Below, piece by piece: positions 1 through 14,109 of a stretch of 64,000 bases of DNA (positions are counted from its first letter, which is position 1; every line of letters starts with the position of its first letter). The notes under the pieces are model-generated. The model ran no database searches. It was not told the DNA's origin and saw only the letters and a program-made list of their open reading frames with translations. Source of the stretch: Caprimulgus europaeus. Taxonomy: Eukaryota; Chordata; Aves; Caprimulgiformes; Caprimulgidae. Made by a program: the position numbers and the translations under genes. The stretch is taken from positions 13,577,834 through 13,641,833 of the forward strand of contig OU015523.1 in the NCBI GenBank assembly GCA_907165065.1, read 5' to 3'.

Positions 1-3000
1 TTTTATGAACTAAAGAATGTTTACTGTAAATTTAGGGCATTATAATAACTTAGCAGTGATTGCCAGATTTCTTTTTTTAAGGAGTGAACTTGGTTTATAT
101 GCTTCTGTATTTTTAATGTAGTGAGTATTTTTTTAAATGACACTCTTTTGACCTTTATCTTCCTGTCAGTGTGGATTAATGAAACTCTGCTGTATCATGG
201 ACATTGTCACGTAGATTGTCACGGAGCTTCTGTTACAGGTGTAAATTGAACAGTTTACCTCTGCCTCTAAGTGACACCCAGCAAAGGGTTTTACTCCTGT
301 CACTTACGTTGTTTTACTCCTGTCACTTACATTCCTTCCTCAAGAACTTTTATTGGTAGTTGATGGCTTTAACAGAACATGTCAGGTACAGATGAAATAG
401 GGGGCTGTCACCCCCAATGAAACTGAGTTGTACAGCAGTACCAGGCATTTGGGTTTTATTCTCTTTGTTAAACACTTTCTATAGATCTTATATCTGACAA
501 AAATCTAACAAAACTAAAGGGAGAAGCAGACAGGTTTGTGAAGTGTTGGAATGATGTTTCAGCTGCCTTGAGCTGAACGAAGTTCCTAACAGATGAAAAA
601 CATTTTTGTTCACTTGAGATAACTGCAAGGCAGCCAAATGATTACATTCAAACTTTCCAAAGCTTGCAAAGATTTGCTTCTGAGTCAAAGCCAAACATCA
701 GTAACTGCTGCCCAGAAGGGATATTGTTGTTTGGAAAGAGAGAGACAGCTACAACTGATCACAGTGCTGAGCCTGGAAATTCCATCTCAACCTTATCTTC
801 AGCATCATGCTTTTGTAGCGCTCTCATGAGCTCCACTGCTGCTGAAGCAGCGATCCAGGAGGAGCAGATCTACCTTTATGATAAAATAAACTACACCAAC
901 AAAAAATGCACTGAATCTCTACATCAAGAAAGATGCAGTCTAGTAAGCAGGTAGTCTGGAGAACAGAAAGCAGTTGTCAATGTTCCTTCCAAAAAACATA
1001 CATACACTGCATAAAACTCAGCAGCTAATCTTTTTTAATTAATATTATTTGAAACACTGTGTGACCAAACAAGATGTTCTGCCAGAGTTAAATACAGGTT
1101 AGTCTTTATCAAATGACTGTGAATAGTTGGCTATTGACAGAGAATTTGGGCTTTCAAATCTTGGCCTACAGCAATTTATTTTTTAGTGTTAAGTAGTTAA
1201 TGAGATTTCATCTGTTCTTTTAAAAACAGTTGCTCTTGGACTCAGAACTAAACTTTCCAAGGAGCTGTCATAAATTAAAAAGAAACAGGTAGAATCTCTG
1301 CAGAAACAAGCCAGCATAGGAAATGCCTTCAGAACAGTTTAGTAGTGGACTGAAATACTGGTACCAGGATACTTGTGGAGAATCAAAAATGACAAACATG
1401 CAATATTTGGTTCTTAATCTTACTTAAAGGCAGCAACATGTCTCTACCCAATCTTCCCCAGGAAGGCTTTCCTGAAGACCATAGGATAATCTTCCCTTCT
1501 CAAGCATTCTGCCATTTTTACTTGTAGAAGGAAATAATGTTAGAAAACCGACCAAAAAAGCACTCCCACCCTGAAAACAGTGCTTTTTCTGTGGTGTTTC
1601 TAGTACGTATATGGATTTCACTTACCACCAACAAAAATGTTCCTTTTCTAAAAGGAGGAGGACTGACTCTTGTAAAGGACCAAGAAGATTCTGGGCATCT
1701 GGAGTCTCTCCTTGCTGCCAGCTCTTCAGTTAAATACAGTTGCAGGCTCTCTGCTGTGCATAGTGGGATAAAAAGCAGATGTCTTTTAAATCCCTTGTGA
1801 AGTTTCTGTAGCTGTCATTTAAAAGAAAACACCTTTGACTTTTGCACCAGGCAAGTCTGAACTGAAACCACAGGGAGAGAGTAAATATGATCCTCCTGGT
1901 GTCAGTTTTAGAGCCTCTTTTCTGTCTGTAACTGCTCTTTAAATGTAAATAAACACTGTTCTCTTAATATATGAATTTCTGCCCTAAGAACACTATTAGG
2001 GATTGCACAAATATTACCTCAGTGTGTATTCAGACATTATTAAAACAAATTACTCTATTGCAGTACAGCTAAGGCCCATTCATTCATTCATAATGGTGGA
2101 GGACTGTGCAATGTCCCTGAGGTATGCCAGAAACAACCGCTCTGTTGTAAGCTTACACACTGAGTTATTTAAAATTGATTTATTTTGTTAATATCATATA
2201 ATGGCTCCCAGGAGGAGATGAAAACAAACAGATCAGAGCTGATTATGCCTCCAGGTTATTCCCTGAGACAAGGCAGTAACTCTTGGGTCTAGTACTCGCA
2301 GCTACAGAAAGATACTGCTTTGTGCTTTGTGTGCTTTTTTTCTCCCTGCATCCCTTTGAACCTCACAGTATTCGTGTGCCTCAGGTCTTAAACCACCACA
2401 GGCCTGCATTGTACAGCTTGGCACACGGTCTCCAGATTGCCCCAACTGTACCTGGCAGAAGTCCAAAGGGGTCTTGTACACACAACTATAGTTAGTTTTA
2501 AACCATCCGTACGCTTCCCCTGTGCTTGGGTTCCTTTAGTCTCGGGCCACCCATTGGTATACGGTAAAACTGTCCAAAGCAAAAATCTCCAGCCGCTGGG
2601 CATTCCCAGGGGACAGAGACAACCAGTTTGTTCCCCCTTTTACATTCTGTATATGAATACATAAAAGGCTTGACCTAGAACACAGAGATCTCTATTGCCT
2701 TTGGCTCAGCCTAGAGATTTGTGCCAGCTAGGAAATTTGGAGTCATGTTCTGATGTGGCTCCCAAGGGGAGCTTTAAGATACAGATCTGTCTCTCTTCCT
2801 CTCAAAACTATTGTTCATGTGTTGCATGTTCCTGACCCTCCATTTGTTTCCATTTTCCTGTCAGATGCAGTGGTATGACTAATGCAGTAGCTTTCTCTTG
2901 CCATAGGAGAGGTCATTCCTAACCTTGCTGCTGTGAGGCAGGGAGCAAACAGCCTGTGAATTATTTTTGCAGGAACACAGCAAAATGTTGGAAACAGGAT

Positions 3001-3277
3001 GGGAGCAATGTGCTATGTCCTATGCCCACACACTCTGAAGTCCTGTGAATGCTCTTAAACCGGATGCTATGAAGCCAGTTGAATATGGCTCACTAGAGAC
3101 AGGGGCTAGGGAAGTCATTTACGTAATAAGACTGTTACATTAGCTGCTATCACTGTTGCCATAGTGTCTTCTGGCTGCCGTCACAGCTGAAGAACCCACT
3201 ACAGTGGGAGCTGCTTTGCTCAAATATAAGTGCACAGCAAAGTGGTTATGGATCATACATACCACTCTGCACCCCAG
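1..3277. other. No recognised gene; one coding-like remnant
   Basis: AT-rich DNA without a recognised gene or named repeat. The exception is a stretch at about 2400-2660 (minus strand) that reads like decayed protein-coding sequence. Other open frames are short and unlike proteins. Confidence 0.55.
2400..2660 (-). pseudogene. Coding-like remnant of unknown origin
   Basis: One minus-strand frame runs almost the whole way with a single stop. It has a protein-like composition, for example NPSTGEAYGWFKTNYSC and YKTPLDFC. An overlapping frame (2388-2603) is fully open. I do not recognise the family. A retroelement fragment or an old pseudogene are both possible. Confidence 0.2.
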
Positions 3278-3905
3278 TGTGGTGGTTTCACTTGGCTGGC
3301 AGCCAAACGCAGCCGCTTGCTCACTCCCCACTCTCCCCACAGGGAATAGGGGGGAGAATTGTAGGGGTAAGGAGACTCATAAGTTGAGATAAGGACAATT
3401 TAATAATTTAAATAAAATAAAACTTAAAATAATGATATTAATAGTATAATAATAGTGGTAATGCAATATGCAAATGAGTGATACACAGTACAGTCGCTCA
3501 CCACCCGCTGACCAAGCCCAGCCCATTCCCAGATAATGATCCTGGAGGAGCAACAATCACAAAACTAAAACTGCAATCCTGGAAGAGTGAGAGTCAGAGA
3601 GAGAGAACCCCTACAACAGAGAAACCCTCACTAATGTACTGAACATGCCATTATATGATATGGAATATCCCATCGGCATATCCAAATGCCAATCTAGCTT
3701 ATTAGTTTAAATATTTCTCATCCCCCCTAGGCCTTGCATTTGTGAACTAGAAAAACACAAAGTCCTTTGACTTCCAGCAACAATTGAAAACACTGGTATG
3801 TTATCAATGTTCTTCTCATAACAAATCCCAGGCTGAAACAAAAACACAGTGCTATGCTAGCTGCTAAAAAGAAACCCATCTTTGTCCCAGCTGAAAACTA
3901 GGACA
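3278..3905 (-). mobile_element. Solo LTR, ERVL-like, minus orientation
   Basis: The element begins TGTGGTGGTTTCACTTGG and ends AACTAGGACA, so it has TG...CA ends. It is flanked by CCCAG (3273-3277) and CTCAG (3906-3910), a 5-bp target duplication with one mismatch. It is the same family as the plus-strand LTR at 58392-59033. Both share the GGATATTCCATA-type block, the AT-rich tract and the terminal AAACCAC blocks. No internal retroviral sequence adjoins it, so it is a solo LTR. Confidence 0.85.
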
Positions 3906-6900
3906 CTCAGCAAAGCTGTAGACAGACTGTCAGATATTTGCTATAAACGTAATATTCACACCTTAAATGTATTTGTCTGATGATCATAATACAGCCCAAA
4001 AGAGTAAATCCTTGGGATTTTGTTGTCTGGCTGTGCTTTCCTCTACAAGTAACTTTTTAAATAGTGCCTGAGGAGCAGAAGCTGCCTGGCCTGAAGGATG
4101 ACAGATTGTTGAAAGAAAAGTAGCCCTTTATTTAAAAGAGAATTACAAGATTTTGCTTATATTCCTGGACCCCTGAGGCTTCAGTGGATAACAAGACCTT
4201 ATTTAAATCCCTTGGCAACAATCTAGGGATCTGTCCAATAAAACAGTTACATTACTTCCAAATAAGATCAGGCCAGGACATGGATACATTTCTAATTTCT
4301 TAATGCCTAGTTTAAGTATTGCTACTTTAATGATATGTTTGGACATCAGATTTAGGCCTGATTCAAATCTCTGAGGGCTGAGCTTTCAAGGCATAGTTGT
4401 CCATAAATCTCTTTGGTAGCTGTATCAACCTTATGTGCATTAGACTGGATAAGGCTGACACAACTTTGACCCTGGAATGTTCTTACACCTGTGGATGGCA
4501 TTGACATTTCTCTAATAAGCTGGTAAAAAGTGGGTTTTCAACAGTTTTAGTGGCACTGGAGCTCATAGTTTTATTGCAAAGAGTAGGAATTAAATGTTCT
4601 GCAGTGCTGTCTCTTTAGAAAAGGGGCAAGCTCTAGAAGGGACTACACGACTACACTCTCTGCTGTGAGTGTACTGCCTACCGTGTTTCTGTTTAATCTA
4701 TTGCCTCCAGTATAAGATTAATACACTGCATTCTCACTCCAGTCATCACCAATAGCGATGGTAGTTTGGAGACCTGATGCTCTGACACCAGTTTCCAGCT
4801 TCCAGTGAACCAAAGATGAATGTCACAGTCATTGACATTGAATGTCTCATTAGACTGCAGAACGCCCCAAGCTTCCAATTTTTGTTAGTTTTCACCTACC
4901 TTCTGTGATAGTCCCACTTCTCTCCTATGGCCAGACACTAATATCTTCACTTGATTCAGGGAATCCTCCAGTGAGAGAATCAGGTTCTCAGGGTGTGAAC
5001 TGGTAACTTGTAATGCTTCCTTGTAAAGGGGGGGGAAATATTTTGGTGGAAATAAGAAATTTTTTTCCTGCTTCCTAATATATTTGTACTCCAAACTTAA
5101 TGTTAACTCCCTATGAGCTGATAGAAATGTGTTTCAAAGAATTTACTTTAAGTCTACTTCTGCTTTGGAAATGGGAAGCAGGAAACTGTGATAGGAGCCT
5201 GACTGCATGAGAGCTGAAGACACCAAGTATGCACTTCTGAATGAGGCTTATTCAGAGAAGGCCCAGACAGCATCTACACTTAAAAACTGTTGGGAATCCC
5301 TGCGTAGCCTGAGCTCTGCCCAGCCCTAGTTAGAGCCTTACGGTTTGTTTTAATTATGGTCTTCCTTGCATGGGTACAGGGGCCCTGATGCACTAGTGCT
5401 ATTGCAAGCTCCTAATGCAGATGTGTCATGCTGTGCTGACAATGGCTTCATTCTTTCAGCCCTATTACAAGTTGGATTGTGGTTTAGTTGGTTTTTTTTA
5501 ATGATGGGTATAAAACTCACTGTTATTAAATTGGCAAGTTCCTTTTGAGATGCATGAGAGGAATGAGGTAAAAAGGATTGAAAGTACACATCTGTCATGA
5601 AGAGTTGAAGTTATTTTCCTCCACGCTGTGCCTATTTTGACTATTGAGATTGTAAACTCTACAAGGAAGAGGCTTTTATCCCTGGTTTTCACTAGGATCT
5701 CTAAATTTGCCAGTAAAGCCATTAATTAACAGTAATGTTACATACATACGTTTAGAAATACATACTGTATATAAACAGCACCAATCTGTTTTGTAAATAT
5801 CCATTTAGGATTCTGCTTTTTTATTCAGAGCTTTTTATCAAGGCAATCCTTTGGTAAAATTTAAAAGCGCATGAAATTTCCAGTAAAAGTCAAACCCCAG
5901 AAAAATAATGGAGCAAGGATAGGGATAGAAAGAATGAGCAAATAATGAAGTTTATATGTGGAGTATGAGTCAGATTTCAAAAGCAAATGGAATAAACTGA
6001 AGCAAAACAGCATGTATTCCAAATTGGAATCAGCTATAATATTATGAGAAATCTGTGTACCTCCTATTGTAAATATTTATACTTCTGAATTTCCTTAGTA
6101 AACTGCCAGATATGATTCCCCAAAGAACATTATTTACTTGTTTTAGATTTTAGCTAATCTGCCCTTCAATTCTCCTGTGAGATCAAATTCTCACATCACT
6201 GAGACATGGAGTTTTTTGTATTGCAGATCAAGGAAGAATACAATCTGTACATTCATTACAGCATCATCTATTAGCACCTAGCAGACTTTAGTGACTAAAA
6301 TTTGACTTAATGGTGTATTAAAATCTGAATATGATGTCAGAAAAAGTCCCATAATCCTGTCTGCAACTGAAATCCACTACTTATCCTCACCTAAATACCT
6401 CCTGCACAGTCTTCCCTATCCTACATTTCTGCCTGTACCTCAACACAGCTTCATACACCCAAAGATTGGGGGATTGTTGCTGCAGGAATTGTTCTACTCA
6501 GATTTACATAGAACTTCCTGTTCTGGCTCAGTATACCTGCAATTATAATTAGATTTCTGACAATATGCATTCTATTGATCAGTCTTGCTCAAGCTAATGG
6601 GACAGATTCTGAATTCTGTCCTACCAATCTAACCCTAAATTATTGTGTATCTGTAGTTAATTACTGTTCCATCTTTCATGCCTTAAATTCTATCTGCTGC
6701 CTACTTACTCCACTCCACAGTAGCAATGCAGTGTGTCTTATGTACCTTTGACACCTGACCAAGAAAAGTCATACATACTCATAACAACTTAGGTTGATAT
6801 TGTTGCTTTGAAGTTTTAAATGGAAAACACACTTATTAACTTCAATGGCACAAGATTTAGCATTTGTTTCTGCAGGATGTTGCGGCGGAGATGGAAGCTG

Positions 6901-9585
6901 GCAGTGGAGAGCGTGTCAGCTCACAGAGTCAGTAATTTAAGGTGAGCTTTCTCAAGGCATTCATGTATCTCACACCCTGTTTGAAAATCTTAACTTTGAT
7001 CTGGGAAGGCGTGACTGAGTATTTAAGTATTGAACATGCTGCCACAATTGCTCGTGCTTTCAAATATTGCTGATAACATCCGGTTCTGTCATGTTTGGCA
7101 TTGTCTGTTTAAATTGGAAGGTCTTTAGGTCTAAGGCTGTCTACAGCTCCCTGTTTGTATAGTGATTACTAAATCTTTGCCCATCTTGATTAGTCCCTAG
7201 ACATTACAATAATAAACAAGGGTAATAACAAAGCAGTTAGGAATCTTCAATCACTTCAGATTTGAGCCAGCAGCATAAAGACAAGACCTCATTATCCCTT
7301 GTGCCATTCATTCAGTCTTTTGAAGACAAGTTCTTGAACAGCAGAAGTCTTTTCCCCCTACCTCCCTCCCAGCAATCCCTACCCCTTTTTTTCTTTATGT
7401 AGTTAAAAAGCAGGTAAGAGAACAACCTCAAAAGCTCTTGGGAAAATTTGTCTCCTGAACCCCTCCAGGTCCTGACAACAACACAAAACCAGAAAAGTAG
7501 GGGGAGAAAAAAAGAGTTTCTAGTTTGGCAAAACAATTTTCATCAAAACAGCTGCAATTTGCAAGGATTAGATTTGGTCCACTGTCCTGCAGAGGTAAAA
7601 ACTGGACAGTGCCTCTCTATGATTTAACAGCCCTCTATGTAGACTGCCAAAATAAACATGTTTTGGATGAAAGTCTGAAAAAGGAGAAAAAAAAGAGCTG
7701 GCATCAAAAAAAGTTTTGGTGTCCACCTCCAGCCCTAATAGTTTTCTTTTAATCTTTAGCCAGGCATGGGAAATACAATCTTCGTACATTAAAAGCAATC
7801 AAGTGATCATATGTTGGACTCTATGTGACTTGAGATTTGCCCCCTTTACAGGGTAAATAGGGTTCATGGAATCTGGTTATAAGCTGAAGAGTCACCATGG
7901 AAATTTTTATGAACTTTCTCTCCTCTTTACCCTCCAAAAGTAACTCCTCACTTGAGGAGTGAAGCAAGGGGGGCATATATTTACCTGGATTAATATCTAA
8001 GTATTCTTTCTAGTTATCCTACTCTGTTTTAGTTCCTTAGAACTCTCTTTTGCTGTCATGTGGTCATCTAAGTAATTTTATGTGTCCTGTTCTATGGTTA
8101 GAGACAGAAATTATAAAAAGGAAAAAAAAAGTGTTTACTTTCAGCTGGTGCAATAGAGCTTGAAATGGTAAATGAAAGCAGATGATGGACAACCAAAGCC
8201 CCAACACTTTACATTGCTTTTTCAGTGTTTTTCCTAGTTTTGTTTAAAATCCCACTCTCCTACCCCCATGTACACGTGGCAGTGTTTGTAGATTTTCAGC
8301 CTTGGGAGTGTTAACAGCTGAGTCTTCTGTAACCTTTCCACTTTAGGGCATGAGCTCATCAGCTTGTACAGCTAAACCACTGCTGGGCACCGGTCAGCAT
8401 GAAGTGAAGGGACCATGGCAAAACAAACAAGCGAACAAAAAAACAGTGTCTTGTGAAAAGCATTACCTAATAAATAGACAAAAGACACTGATTCATTTGC
8501 TGCCAGGTGAGTTCTTAAATCAAATACCAAGTGCCATTAAAATTTTATCCTTTGAAAACTCAGTATTAGATCTTTGTACGGATGTTCAACACACTTCTAC
8601 AACATGGTGCAAATACGAGGGATGAAGGACAGCTTGCCCATCTCAGCTCAGTTTCGCAGTTTCAATTTAATGTTACAATTTTCACTTTCTATTCTGTAAC
8701 TCTTATAATAGATTTGCTGGTTTCACAGCTTTCTGTGTTCAGGCTCAGAGATGCTGCTCTTTGATGGTAAAAGTAATGCTTAGATTTTACACAGTATCTA
8801 TCTGTAGAAGACCATGTACTTCACAAAGTAGGCTGGGTTCATTACCCTGTTTCACCTAAGAGGAAAAATGAGGCTCCTAGGGCTGAAGAAATTTGCCTAT
8901 GTTTATTGAAGTGTTGCTAGCATTTTCTTAAGGAGGATTAGAGGGTGCTAATTTTTATAATGATTTTTCCTTACTGCTGCAGTTGATCTGTCCTGATTTT
9001 TGAATATGCAAAATGTGATTTTTGGTTATTGTGTACAAATCACTGATTCTTTCTTTCCCTTCACATTGTTGTTCCCTATTTAAAATATTCATGCTATTTT
9101 GTTTTTAAAATATTTATGATAATTCAGAGAGGATTAATAAGGTTAAGTTTGTAAGTAGTGATGAAGTGTTGCAAGATCTTTGTCTACAAAGGGTTTACTG
9201 ACAGGCAAAGCAATATTATTATTCTGCTAGAGTATTCTGGACTGCTCCCAAAATACTGATACTAAGCCCAGAGAGCCATGACTGCCTATTTATATGAACC
9301 CCATTGGATCAATGAGGTACAGAAAGCTGTTGAAAAAATCACACTTTTTATCACCTCCCTTGCTGCTCTGCTGTGGCACTGGCAACTCCTATATTTGCAG
9401 CATCCTCTTGGTTTGGATACCTCAGATTCAGCTTGGTAGCAGATCTGTAATGTGCTGAGTTGCTTTCCTATAATGAGGGTCCTGGAGCTGGAATGTAGCA
9501 GCTGCACTACACTGCAGCCAGTGGTAAATACTCCCAAAACTCGTGTTCCTACAGTCATTCATCTACAAGCCACCATCATATAACC
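3906..9585. other. No recognised gene; one exon-like segment
   Basis: AT-rich sequence with short chance frames only. The 66-nt exon-like segment at 6876-6941 is listed separately. Confidence 0.55.
6876..6941 (+). other. Exon-like 66-nt segment, unassigned
   Basis: A TTTGTTTCTGCAG acceptor and a GGTGAGC donor bracket a 66-nt segment (22 codons, frame-neutral). Its CpG content is unusual for the surroundings (GTTGCGGCGGAG). Only one frame is open throughout, reading MLRRRWKLAVESVSAH and on. No neighbouring exon was identified, so it may be an exon of an unknown plus-strand gene or a chance match. Confidence 0.25.
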
Positions 9586-9720
9586 CCTCCTAAAGTTCCT
9601 ACAGCAGATCTGTGCTGGTCCTACCAGGAAGAGGACTAGCTAGCCCAGATGTCCCTGTTCTTTGCTGGGACCTCACACCCATCTACTTCCCTTTCCTGAA
9701 ACAGCATGCCAAGGAGCATG
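9586..9720. repeat. Diverged repeat pair, copy 1
   Basis: Shares ordered blocks with 10714-10866 in direct orientation, such as GGTCCTACCAG, AGGACTA and GCTGGGACCTCACA. Identity is roughly 75-80% with small indels. The family is not recognised. Confidence 0.6.
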
Positions 9721-10713
9721 ATGGATCACACAAGTCCATGCCCAGACACTGTTCATTTTGTGTTTGAATAAGCAGCTTTTCACATCATACAGCCTAATGT
9801 GCACATTTTCAGACCCTTGCAATGCGTCTGTAATGCGACTTATTTTGGCAGTGTTCAACACTTTCATCAGCATTTCAGTATTGAGAGGTCTGAGTGCTTG
9901 CAGAGAAGTGGAGGGGGAGAAAAAAAACAGAGATGAGTGGGTTGAACTGAGGATGGGAGGTGGTTACTCACCAGAAATGTGAAGAGGATTAAGGTGTGTG
10001 ACTGTGGTAGGATGAAAACTTCTTAAAAGTATTTGGTCCCTGGTTCTCCCTGTGAGAGAGCCATAAAGGTACAGGGGAAGGGGAAAGGGGTTGGTGCAAT
10101 AAATGTTCCTGACAGGTGTGTATGCCTGTGTTTCCCCGTGATCAGAAATTCTTGGCCATGTTTCACAGGGTTTTCTTAAGAAAGACCTGGCATAGCAGAG
10201 TGGTGATACCTGTGCCCTACATACTGCTTTAAAAGGCAGTGCCAGCACCAACTCCCCTTAGTTTACAAACCCTTCCCCAGCTTAGTCCTTCATGGAAGCG
10301 CATAGCATGGGCACTGCAAGCTTTCTCCATCGTGTTTTCCATCAGGTTTTGATCACTCTTACCCACTGGGCTGTTATGCAGTGATCTCTCAGCCATTTCC
10401 TGTTCCTTTCCCCAAATTAAAAGGTGGAGGTTAAGGTCAATATGAAGTCTCATGTGATGCAAATGAATCCCATAAAGGGATCACACCTTGTCAAGAGCTG
10501 TGTAATTTGCTGGGTTACAGGTGGGTGGCATACAGGGGAGAAGAGTAGAAAAAATGGACAAAGCTGACTTCAGATGTTTATTTTGTCTGGAATATAAGGA
10601 CCAATTCTCTGAACAGAGCAACCACTGGAGCAGATGTTATTCTGCTCTGCTGCTATCTGTACTGAGGCCAGGGGTCTTTGGAAGTGAGGGGATGGCTTTT
10701 ACTGAAGGCGTGG

Positions 10714-10866
10714 GCCTCTCCTAAGGTTTCTACTGCAAATCTGTGGTTTTGGTCCTACCAGCAGCAGGACTAACTAGGCCAGATATCTCTGTCCATTGCT
10801 GGCTCTCTGCTGGGACCTCACAGCCACCTACCTCCTGTCTTGAAACAACAACCCAGAAGGTATGGG
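10714..10866. repeat. Diverged repeat pair, copy 2
   Basis: The partner of 9586-9720, about 1.1 kb away. It carries an extra copy of a GCTGGCTCT-like stretch. On the minus strand both copies encode a related peptide (GCEVPA), but copy 1 has stops. Confidence 0.6.
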
Positions 10867-13800
10867 AACAGTGGGAGCTGCAGGAGGGAATTAACTGCTC
10901 TGTGGACCCCAAGTAGTAGTAGATAGATTTTGATTCCTGTAATAAAGAGGAGAAGAATGAGCCCTCCCTCTGAGAAGGTGGAGTGCTGAAAAAGGAGAGG
11001 AACTCCTGTCTCTAACGTCAGCCCTTTGAATTCTCATTAATCACTCTCTCATCTTCTTCCCAATTTGCCTTTTACTACCCCAGCCCTAGAAATCCCAATG
11101 GCTTTTCACTATTCCATTCTATTCTATTCTCCATACCCTCAGAACCTACTTACCATTGCACATTTGAGTGTTATGTATACTATGGTTGTATCTCCAGTGA
11201 TTTCTGAATGAGCTTGTTGGTGCATAGTATGTTATTTTTGTTGATTTTCCTTAGAACTGCCTTATTGCTCGGTGGTGTCATGCATAGGAAAATGCCTCGT
11301 TTCGTGAAAACATCCTGTCCCAAATGAAGCTCCACATATAAGAAAATGAGTCACTAGAATCCCAACTCTAATAAGAGAGTATGTGGAGAACTAATGTTTC
11401 TCCTATGGCAGTGTTTTTCATAGGCTGAGGTGAAACTGTCATCTAGTGGTCATAATAGGTGTTCCTGAATTACTGTTTTCATTTGGATATAGCCAGAATG
11501 TTTCTTATTCACAGGATATCACCTGAAAATACTAAGCTAAATATATATATGCATATATATACGTATCTGTCTGAGAGGCTTTGAGGTGAACGGAAAAACC
11601 CTAGAATCTTTGATAAAGAATAAACAAATGCATAACTTCGTGCAGCAGGGCTGTGAACTCCCTTTTTCCTGTCTCTCCTGCAATTTATCACGGTGATATA
11701 TCGCATTCTGCCTTCCTGAATAGCTGTGGGAGGCTGAAGATCAAGATAACTGAAGCTAAAATAGGGCATCAAAAGAACATCTCTTGTTAGGTGTCCTCCT
11801 ACAATCATTTTACAGGTCAACCTCGATTTCAAATTTCCTCTTAAAAATAGTAGCAACACTTCACCCTAACTCATCCTCAAAGGTCAAATTTTGTTACAGC
11901 ATCAGTACAGTGCCAGTATTTTCTGTTTGACAAGCACAGGTTGTAAGGGAGAATAGCCTTCAGCCTAAAGGTGTAGGTCTTCTGTTGCACATTGACTTCA
12001 CCAAGTTGTAGTAGACCTCCAGGCACATATCAAGAAACAACAGGCACCATGAGTGGGCACAGCCTCAGGCTTCTAGATCTTCGAGTACAGACCTCTCTAT
12101 TTAGAAGCTACTCTGCAGCAAGTATATTGATACTGTCAAAAGAGAGCTGACTATGTGCATCTCCTCACTGGGGGCTTTTTAATGTATCAGTGTTTTGCAG
12201 CTGACTGGTAAAGCTAATACTAACACCTAGGGAATAATTACTGGGGTTCAGCAAATAAATGTGAAAAACAGCAGGACTGGTACAGAGTGTCATAAGAATA
12301 TGCTCTTACACAGAGGAAGACTGGCAGAGCAAAGTGCAGTGCTGTGAGTTTGATGACTCAGGCTAGAATACTGCTACATAGCATTAGCACCAGCATCTGT
12401 TATCTGTGATATTGTGGACAGAAGCCTGTGTGAGTCTCAGTTTTTTGTATGGAAAGATTCATGTGTACTGATCAGTGAGGAACTTCTTATGCAAGCAATA
12501 TCTCCTGGAGCAAGTTGGCTAATCTAAGTCATAATACTTAGCAAACAAACTTCCCATCTAGCTCAGTTTGCAGATCCTGTTTATTATTTGTATTTTCCCA
12601 AGGTGCTGGAGCCCCAGGTTTGGATTAGGATCCCTTTATTCAAGGTGCCTGCACACTCAGAGCCTCAATATAGCATCTGCCTTGTAATGCCTACTGTTTT
12701 AAGTATATATTGAGAGGCAGTGCTGACAGAGGCAGATGATCAGGACCATAAGGGAATTGCAAGACACTCTAATCTATGTAATTAGCAGTAATTCCAGTAT
12801 GCCCACACCCTAAAAATAATGTCATTTTTATTGAACAGGTGTCAGTGCAGAAGTTAAGCAAAGGCATTTAAGAAAAATAATGAATGAGGTACCTCTCTGG
12901 ATGTTTATGCAGTTGCTTAGCCAAGTATTGTCCCATCTGAGGTAAATGACAAAAAACACAAGTTGAATTATTTTTTAACAGGTGGCCCAAGATAGCTGGC
13001 ATCTTTAGTCCATCAGAGAGAAATGATTTCTCAATAGTGAATGCAAGGGAGAACATGTGGAAGCCTTTCTTCCATATTCACTGGTGAAATATATTCAGGA
13101 GTTAAAATTCTTCGCTCAGTGTTTCTATGACCAAAACCTACTGGTCTGACTGCAGAGCTTTTTCCTGTGCAAATGTATTTTTTGAGCTTCCTTTCTAGTT
13201 CTGACTAAATGCATTGCACACTTTTCTTTCCCTACCTATTAAATATTAATCAGTTTTTACTCTGCTTATAAAGATTTTAGATTTTTTAAAATTTCTTTTA
13301 ATAAATGTTTTTTGAAAAGCATTTATTTAGCATTCCCTTGCCAATACACTAATTCTCTAGATTTGTGTAAGGAAATACACTCTAGATTTATATGAGGAAG
13401 TCTGTGCTACATGTAGGTGTTGGAGGCTATGTCAGTGCTCCTGTGAAAGTCATCCAGCTCTAATGTGAAAACTTGAATTTCTATTGCCGTTAGGATTGAA
13501 ATAGAAGATACTGAAGTAAATTTAATGCATAATGAGCAGTATTACACCCATTTTAAGTGGGAAACTTGAGAGGATTGTGACTGAGTTCACTGGCTCTGTT
13601 CCTTGGTAAGTCAGCTTGTTTGGAGCTGATTGATATTCAGCTTTGATCCCTTCCATTCTAAAATAACATCTAGACATGGCAAAAGCAATACTTGCATGCA
13701 GAGTGCACCTGGACAGAAGTGGTGGTTTCATAACTGTTAGAGTGAGAATAAATAACCAATTGTATCAGTTTACATAAGTAATACATTTAGGAACTGCAGT

Positions 13801-14103
13801 CAATTTAGAAGTCTGTTTTCCAAGCACTGGGTCTGAGCCCTTGGGGAACTATCTGAAAAGAAAGTTCTAGCAATGTGTGGCAAAGACATTTCTATGGTCT
13901 AAAAGAAAAATCTAGTTCTTCTCATCCTACCATCAGACCATGTACCGAGTCAGTCTTTTAAAATAATGAAATAAGAGGTAGTAAACAGAGGTTTACAAAT
14001 GGATTTCTTTACTCTTACTGTAAAGCCAGTTCATACTTTATCTAGTAAGGCATCAATCCAAATAGTTTGAGAACTGCTAGTATAGAGAGGACAATTTATA
14101 TTA
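10867..14103. other. Intergenic, no gene seen
   Basis: AT-rich. The only pattern noticed is a short (TA)n-like tract at about 11539-11563. No coding signal was recognised. Confidence 0.6.
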
Positions 14104-14109
14104 TTTATT
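14104..14109 (-). terminator. Possible polyadenylation signal for gene A
   Basis: The minus strand reads AATAAA here, about 1.06 kb past the gene A stop codon. It is the first exact hexamer I found in that direction. A 3' UTR of this length is ordinary, but a hexamer of this kind occurs often by chance in AT-rich DNA and nothing else supports it. Confidence 0.2.
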
